Assembly: GCA_035509615.1 (NCBI GenBank)
Contig: DATJLK010000123.1
Location: forward strand, 1 to 18,028
Direction of reading: 5' to 3'
Length of the DNA stretch: 18,028 bases
Source of the DNA: AP-15 sp035509615
GTDB lineage: Bacteria > Pseudomonadota > Alphaproteobacteria > ATCC43930 > CGMCC-115725
Part shown: positions 13,786 to 18,028 of the stretch, piece after piece
How positions within the stretch are numbered: the first letter of the stretch is position 1
How the letters are laid out: each line of letters opens with the position of its first letter
Program-made: the position numbers and the translations under genes
Notes under the pieces: model-generated
Told to the model about the DNA's origin: nothing
What the model saw: only the letters and a program-made list of their open reading frames with translations
Database searches by the model: none

Positions 13786-14784
13786 TCAAGGGCGCAGCAA
13801 GCCGCTGATCCGCTGCGCCTCACGCAAGACCGGCTCGGCGATCGACCGAGCGCGCTCGATGCCACGGCGCAACACTGCGTCGATATAGCCGGGATCGGCC
13901 ATCAGCCGGCGCATTTCATCGCCGATATGCCCCAGCACCTCGACCGAAAGCGCGGTCAGCGCTTCCTTGAATTCGGAGAAGTTGCGGCCGGCAAAACGGC
14001 CAAGCGCAGCCTCGCGCGGGAGACCGGCGAGTGCCGCGTAGATGCCGATCAGGTTGTCGGCCTCGGGGCGGCGCTCGAGATCGGCGAGTGTCGACGGCAA
14101 CGGCTCGGGATCGGTTTTGGCGCGGCGGATCTTTAAGGTGATCGCTTCGGCATCGTCGGTCATGTTGATGCGCGAATAATCCGAAGTATCGGATTTCGAC
14201 ATTTTCTTGGTGCCGTCGCGCAGGCTCATGACGCGCGTCGCCGCCCCAAAGATCTGCGGCTCGGGCAGCGGAAAGAAATCCCGCTCGTAACGGCGATTGA
14301 AGGCGCCGGCAATGTCGCGCGCCAGTTCGAGATGTTGCTTCTGATCTTCGCCGACCGGCACATGGGTCGCCTTGTACACGAGGATGTCGGCAGCCATCAG
14401 CACCGGATAGGAATAAAGCCCGAGCCCGGCCATCTCGCGCTGCTTGCCCGCCTTTTCCTTGAACTGTGTCATCCGGTTGAGCCAGCCGAGCGGGGTCAGG
14501 CAGGCGAGCAGCCAGGCGAGTTCGGCATGAGCCGGGACCATGCTCTGGTTGAAGATGATGCAACGCTCCGGGTCGATGCCCGCGGCAATGTAGGCGGCGG
14601 TCACCTCGCGCGTGCTGGCGCGCAATTCCTCAGGGTCCTGCGGCAAGGTCAGGGCGTGCAGATCGACGATGCAGAAGATGCATTCGTAGTCGTCCTGCAG
14701 CGCCACCCAATTGCGGATGGCGCCCAGATAGTTGCCGAGGTGCAGATTACCGGTGGGCTGAACACCCGAGAAGATGCGATTCAT
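13786..14784 (-). CDS. trpS: Tryptophanyl-tRNA synthetase
   Basis: A class I aminoacyl-tRNA synthetase that charges tRNA-Trp. The product is 332 residues, close to the 334 of E. coli. The HIGH-type motif is TGNLHLGN at 11-18 and the KMSKS motif is at 194-198. The GEDQKQHLELARDIA segment at 145-159 is also characteristic. The start at 14784 is the ATG of MNRIFSGVQPTG; the frame runs further upstream but inside murJ. No strong ribosome site is visible. It lies 31 bases downstream of murJ, so the two are probably co-transcribed. Confidence 0.96.
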   Translation of the reverse strand: MNRIFSGVQPTGNLHLGNYLGAIRNWVALQDDYECIFCIVDLHALTLPQDPEELRASTREVTAAYIAAGIDPERCIIFNQSMVPAHAELAWLLACLTPLGWLNRMTQFKEKAGKQREMAGLGLYSYPVLMAADILVYKATHVPVGEDQKQHLELARDIAGAFNRRYERDFFPLPEPQIFGAATRVMSLRDGTKKMSKSDTSDYSRINMTDDAEAITLKIRRAKTDPEPLPSTLADLERRPEADNLIGIYAALAGLPREAALGRFAGRNFSEFKEALTALSVEVLGHIGDEMRRLMADPGYIDAVLRRGIERARSIAEPVLREAQRISGLLRP

Positions 14785-14815
14785 AGCGCGTGTTATCGCC
14801 GAGACAGAGCCGCGG

Positions 14816-16366
14816 TCAAGCCGGTTGACGGCGCAGCCGGCCCCGCAAATCGCGCCAATCGGCGACCCCGAGCAGGACGGCGAAGATTGCGAAAGTGGCA
14901 AGCCCGGCGCCGCATAGACCGGCAAGCGCGGTGATCCGGATCGGGACCGTCGCCAGCAATGCCGGGGCCAACGCCGAGCGCAACAGCGCCAGCACCATGC
15001 CCATGCCGAGTGCTGCCCCCCCGATCCGCGGCAGATTGCGGCGTGCCCGCCGATCAAACCCGAAATGCCGGCGGCGCACCAGCAACACCAGCAACGTCAT
15101 CGCATTGAGCCAGCCGGCGCAACTCGTCGCCAGAGCGATCCCGACATGCGCCAGGAATTGCATCAAAATCAGGGTGAGGGCGAGATTGACCGCCATTGCC
15201 GCCACCGCGATCTTGACCGGGGTGGCAGTGTCATGGCGCGCGAAGAATGCCGGGGCCAGCACTTTGACCAGGACAAACGCCGGCAGACCGGCGGCATAGG
15301 CGGCGAGCGCCGCCGCGGTGGCGGCGGTATCCGCCGGGCTGAAGGCGCCGCGCTGGAACAGAACCGCGAGGATCGGCTGCGCCAGTACTATCAGCGCGAC
15401 CGCCGCCGGCAAGGTCAGCAGCAGCGCCAGTTCGAGCCCGCGATTTTGTGTCGCCACCGCCGCATCGTGCTCGCCAAGCCGCAGTTGACGCGACAATGGC
15501 GGCAGGATGGCGGTGCCGACCGCGATCCCGACGACGCCGAGCGGCAGCTGATTAAGCCGGTCGGCATAGTAGAGAAACGACACCGAGCCGCCCGGCAGAA
15601 ACGACGCCAGTGCCGTTGAGATCAACAGATTGACCTGGGTCACGCCGGCGCCGACCGCACCCGGGCCCATGATCACCAAGGTGCGGCGCACCTCCGGGGT
15701 CAGGCGCGGCCGTGGCAGCCGCAATGCCAGACCGGCACGTGCGCAGGAAGACATCAGCCACAAAAACTGGGCGAGCCCGGCGGCGGTGATGGCCCAAGCC
15801 AGCGCGCGGCCGTCATGCCAATGAAACCGCCGCATCATCAGCAAGGCCGCGATCAGGAACAGGTTGAGCAGAGTCGGGGTCGCCGCAGCAGCGGCAAAAC
15901 GCTCGACCGAATTCAGCACCCCGCCCTGCAGCGCCACCAGGGCAATAAATAAAAGATAAGGAAAGGTGATGCGGGCGAGATCGACGGCCAGGGAAAACTT
16001 TGCCGGGTCGTCGCTGAACCCCGGTGCGATCACATGCATCAAAGACGGCATCACGATCTCGCCGGCGAGGACAAAGATCAGCAACGCCGCGAGCAGCACC
16101 GCCAGCGCGTCTTCGGCAAAGACGCGCGCCGTCTCCCTGCCGTGCTGCGCCATGGTTCCGGCAAACAGCGGGACGAAGGCGGCGCTGAACGCACCCTCGG
16201 CAAACAGCGAGCGGAACAGATTTGGCAGTCGCTGCGCCACAAAAAACGCGTCCGCCACCGGCCCCGCACCCAGCAACGCGGCGGTCAGGATGTCGCGAAC
16301 AAAACCCATGACCCGGCTTACCAGGGTGTAGGAGCCGACCGTAGCGACAGAGCGCAAAAGCGACAT
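14816..16366 (-). CDS. murJ: Lipid II flippase MurJ
   Basis: An integral inner-membrane protein of 516 residues that flips lipid II for peptidoglycan synthesis (MOP superfamily, formerly MviN). The N-terminus SLLRSVATVGSYTLVSRVMGF, interrupted by no charged loop, is followed by VRDILTAALLGAGPVADAFF and RLPNLFRSLFAEGAFSAAFVP, all typical of the family. About 14 hydrophobic segments span the protein. ADRLNQLPLGVVGIAVGTAI at mid-length is another hallmark. The ATG at 16366 fits the family N-terminus; 35 further open codons upstream look non-coding. There is no clear Shine-Dalgarno sequence, and an RNA hairpin sits just upstream. glnD, often next to murJ in alphaproteobacteria, is absent here. 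Confidence 0.96.
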   Translation of the reverse strand: MSLLRSVATVGSYTLVSRVMGFVRDILTAALLGAGPVADAFFVAQRLPNLFRSLFAEGAFSAAFVPLFAGTMAQHGRETARVFAEDALAVLLAALLIFVLAGEIVMPSLMHVIAPGFSDDPAKFSLAVDLARITFPYLLFIALVALQGGVLNSVERFAAAAATPTLLNLFLIAALLMMRRFHWHDGRALAWAITAAGLAQFLWLMSSCARAGLALRLPRPRLTPEVRRTLVIMGPGAVGAGVTQVNLLISTALASFLPGGSVSFLYYADRLNQLPLGVVGIAVGTAILPPLSRQLRLGEHDAAVATQNRGLELALLLTLPAAVALIVLAQPILAVLFQRGAFSPADTAATAAALAAYAAGLPAFVLVKVLAPAFFARHDTATPVKIAVAAMAVNLALTLILMQFLAHVGIALATSCAGWLNAMTLLVLLVRRRHFGFDRRARRNLPRIGGAALGMGMVLALLRSALAPALLATVPIRITALAGLCGAGLATFAIFAVLLGVADWRDLRGRLRRQPA

Positions 16367-16611
16367 GGGTAGCGGGTTTAGTCGAAAACCCCGCCCGGGA
16401 AAACGTCGATGCTGTTCGCCGTGTTTGCGGCTAGGCTCATCTCGCCAGCTGACGCAAAGCGGTCGGTCCAAGCGCAGACCGGTACCGGGATCATCGATCC
16501 CGCCGCACCGGCGAAGATCCTGCCAGACCGGCCAACCGGCGGGAGCGCGGGTGACCCGCCCGCAGGCGCGTCTGCGGCACGGGATCCGCCATTCCGCCCG
16601 ACTGCTGCGGG
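16367..16611. other. Palindrome-rich gap between the hydrolase gene and murJ
   Basis: No gene is supported here. CGGGATC-ATC-GATCCCG at 16486-16502 is a perfect 7-base inverted repeat, and it overlaps the 10-base palindrome CCGGTACCGG at 16479-16488. Nearer the hydrolase end there are further short hairpins, such as CCGCAG/CTGCGG. None is followed by a T tract, so they are not classical terminators, although together they may slow or end hydrolase transcription. A weak 71-codon plus-strand frame (16409-16624) crosses the area and is not convincing. Confidence 0.4.
16372..16394 (-). other. Hairpin just upstream of the murJ start
   Basis: The arms GCGGGTTT (16372-16379) and AAACCCCGC (16386-16394) pair with one bulged base around a 6-base loop. 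On the transcript it would end 5 bases before the murJ ATG, where a ribosome site would normally be. It could slow initiation or be incidental; no T tract supports termination. Confidence 0.35.
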
Positions 16612-17511
16612 CTACGCCGTCTGACCGGAGAAATGCCGCATCAGCCAGTCAAGGGTCTCCTTTGGCGCCTCCTCGGGCACGTAATGCCCACAAGGCAGCG
16701 CCCCGCCGCCGCGAATATCGGTCGCGTAATGGCGTTGCCAGACCGCGAGCACGTCGCCATGGACGCCCTCGGTGTGGCTTTTGGCGCCCCAGATCACCAG
16801 CAACGGCACCGTGATCTTGCGTCCGGCCTCGAAATCGGCCTTGTCCATCTCAAAGTCGCAGGTCGCGCAGGCGCGGTAGTCGGCGCACGACCCCTTGATC
16901 GTCTTCCAGTTGAAGCAGCGGACATATTCGGCAAACGCCTCGGGATCAAAAAAGCCAAGACCGATGCCGGGCTTCGACAGTTTCTTTTCCATGAAATATT
17001 GCGCCGGGATGCCGGCCAGCATCCGCTCGGGAAAATCATAGGGCTGGGCCATCAACGCCCAATGCCACGAGCGCAACGCCCATTCCCGCGAGGTATGGGT
17101 CCAGATGTGGTGGTTGGGCAGGATGTCGATCAGCGCCGCGCGCTTGACCCGGTCGGGATGGTCGAGGCACATGCGCGCCGTGGTGCGGGCGCCGCGATCA
17201 TGCCCGGCGACAAAGAATTCGCGATAGCCGAGCTTTTCCATGACCTCGACCTGGTCCTGCGCCATCGCCCGGAACGAATAGTTGATGCTGTTCTCACCGG
17301 CATCGTCGGGGCCGACGCTGTCGCCGTAGCCGCGCAGATCGGCTGCCACCACATGGAAATGCCTGGCGAGATCGGGAGCAATCTTGGCCCAGGATGCATG
17401 GGTCAGCGGGTTGCCGTGCAGCAACAGCAATGGCGGGCCGTCGCCGCCATGGCGCAGATTGATCCGTGCGCCGCCGGTTTCGATCTCGGTCCGGGTGAAC
17501 CCTTCGAACAT
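16612..17511 (-). CDS. Alpha/beta hydrolase, haloacetate (fluoroacetate) dehalogenase-like
   Basis: A 299-residue alpha/beta hydrolase. Compared from memory with the fluoroacetate dehalogenase of Rhodopseudomonas palustris, all key residues have equivalents. The nucleophile is Asp105 in GHDRGAR, the acid Asp129 in LIDILP and the base His276 in GHYVPEE. Arg106 and Arg109 match the carboxylate-binding arginines. His150-Trp151 and Tyr212 (in DYRA) match the three residues that hold the leaving fluoride. The oxyanion-side motif is HGNP rather than the usual HGFP. The likely reaction is hydrolysis of a 2-haloacetate to glycolate plus halide; epoxide hydrolase is the alternative. The start at 17511 has AGGAG 6 bases upstream, and a TTGCGC/TATGAT promoter lies behind it. 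Confidence 0.85.
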   Translation of the reverse strand: MFEGFTRTEIETGGARINLRHGGDGPPLLLLHGNPLTHASWAKIAPDLARHFHVVAADLRGYGDSVGPDDAGENSINYSFRAMAQDQVEVMEKLGYREFFVAGHDRGARTTARMCLDHPDRVKRAALIDILPNHHIWTHTSREWALRSWHWALMAQPYDFPERMLAGIPAQYFMEKKLSKPGIGLGFFDPEAFAEYVRCFNWKTIKGSCADYRACATCDFEMDKADFEAGRKITVPLLVIWGAKSHTEGVHGDVLAVWQRHYATDIRGGGALPCGHYVPEEAPKETLDWLMRHFSGQTA

Positions 17512-17588
17512 TCCCTTCTCCTTCGTTCTGCCGCTGCCAACACAATCTGCTCTTGCTCGCCACCCGCCTTGCTCCTCGCGGTGACCAA

Positions 17589-17617
17589 ATCATAAGGAAG
17601 AAAAAAGCTGGGCGCAA
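17589..17617 (-). promoter_or_regulatory. Promoter of the dehalogenase-like hydrolase gene
   Basis: TTGCGC (17612-17617) and TATGAT (17589-17594) are 17 bases apart on the minus strand. The -10 matches consensus at 5 of 6 positions. The start codon lies about 78 bases downstream of the -10, so the hydrolase is probably its own transcription unit. Confidence 0.5.
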
Positions 17618-17639
17618 AGCGTCTGCACCGCATCTGCGC

Positions 17640-18028
17640 TAGTGAATCGTCGGTCGAACCCAGAACCAGGCAGCATGGCGAACCGCCAATGAACAGCTTT
17701 GCGATGATCTTTGGGCATTTGCGTATGGATCCCGCCATCGCCAAAGGCGGCGCTCAGCCTGTTTTTCGGCATTGGCATCGAGGGCCAGCCCGATATTGCC
17801 GTTCGCAAGGAGATCGTCGCAGGCCAACATGTCGTCAGCGGCAAGACGCCATTGAGGCGCGGAAGAAGTCGACGCCCTCAAACGCCTGCTTCGCGACCTG
17901 CGAGGTGCCGCCCGAAAACACCAATCACTCGAAGCACGCGGAAGTGTCGCAGCTTCTGTATCAGCCTCCCGTGATCTGGAATTAACCTGCCGCCGTCGCC
18001 GTGAGCTTCGATCTGCCGGAAATACTGC
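17640..18028. other. Unrecognised sequence at the right edge, no supportable gene
   Basis: Short frames overlap on both strands (for example plus 17689-17985 and minus 17639-17881), and none matches a family I know. One plus-strand frame running off the edge reads EEVDALKRLLRDLRG, helical and charged like a coiled coil, but a stop codon lies just before it and it lacks a start. The patchwork of half-plausible segments in several frames would fit a decayed gene or the end of a gene outside the window. Confidence 0.35.

Noticed and set aside
16409..16624. Plus-strand 71-codon frame starting MLFAVFAARL
   Set aside because: It has no good ribosome site, overlaps the hydrolase end on the other strand, and has no recognisable sequence; it is only a weak candidate.
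17600..17645. Terminator-like GCGCA/TGCGC stem followed by TTTTTT on the minus strand
   Set aside because: The stem is short with a long loop, and the T tract is better explained as the spacer of the hydrolase promoter; no convincing gene ends just upstream.

Overview
The window is high-GC DNA with the gene order of an alphaproteobacterial core chromosome, most like the Rhodospirillales. Supporting signs are a MucR/Ros regulator, a Fur lacking the CxxC site, an ornithine-lipid acyltransferase pair, a short CorC without membrane domain, and the chain miaB-phoH-ybeY-corC-lnt-XRE-metK-trmB. No phage, CRISPR array, insertion sequence or intact mobile element was seen. This is mostly a housekeeping region, and I found no convincing novel multi-gene system.

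All recognised genes lie on the minus strand, so transcription runs from high to low coordinates. From the right: about 400 bases of unrecognised sequence (17640-18028), then a haloacetate (fluoroacetate) dehalogenase-like hydrolase with its own promoter. After a palindrome-rich gap come murJ (lipid II flippase) and trpS. Next is an Fe-S and translation cluster: nfuA/NifU-like, tsaB and rimI. Then come mucR, fur, an olsB-like N-acyltransferase and an olsA/plsC-like O-acyltransferase.

The next run is tightly packed: miaB, phoH, ybeY, corC and lnt. Its genes are joined by 4-base or slightly longer stop/start overlaps and look like one operon for tRNA modification, rRNA processing and envelope lipoprotein maturation. 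A short gap carries a promoter with two dyads in front of an XRE regulator, followed by metK (TTG start) and trmB, which overlaps metK. tRNA-Cys(GCA) has its own strong promoter. The left edge carries the first 29 codons of a carboxylesterase-like gene, separated from the tRNA by about 500 bases without a supportable gene.

Points worth a second look: an apparent CTG start for tsaB inside a CTGA overlap, an unclear trmB start, a 35-codon reading frame linking fur to olsB, a MucR with only two of the four classical zinc ligands, a near-leaderless tRNA-Cys promoter, the dyads at the XRE promoter, and a dehalogenase-like enzyme that keeps every catalytic residue of the fluoroacetate dehalogenase family. 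Functions come from reading motifs by eye; no database search was run.
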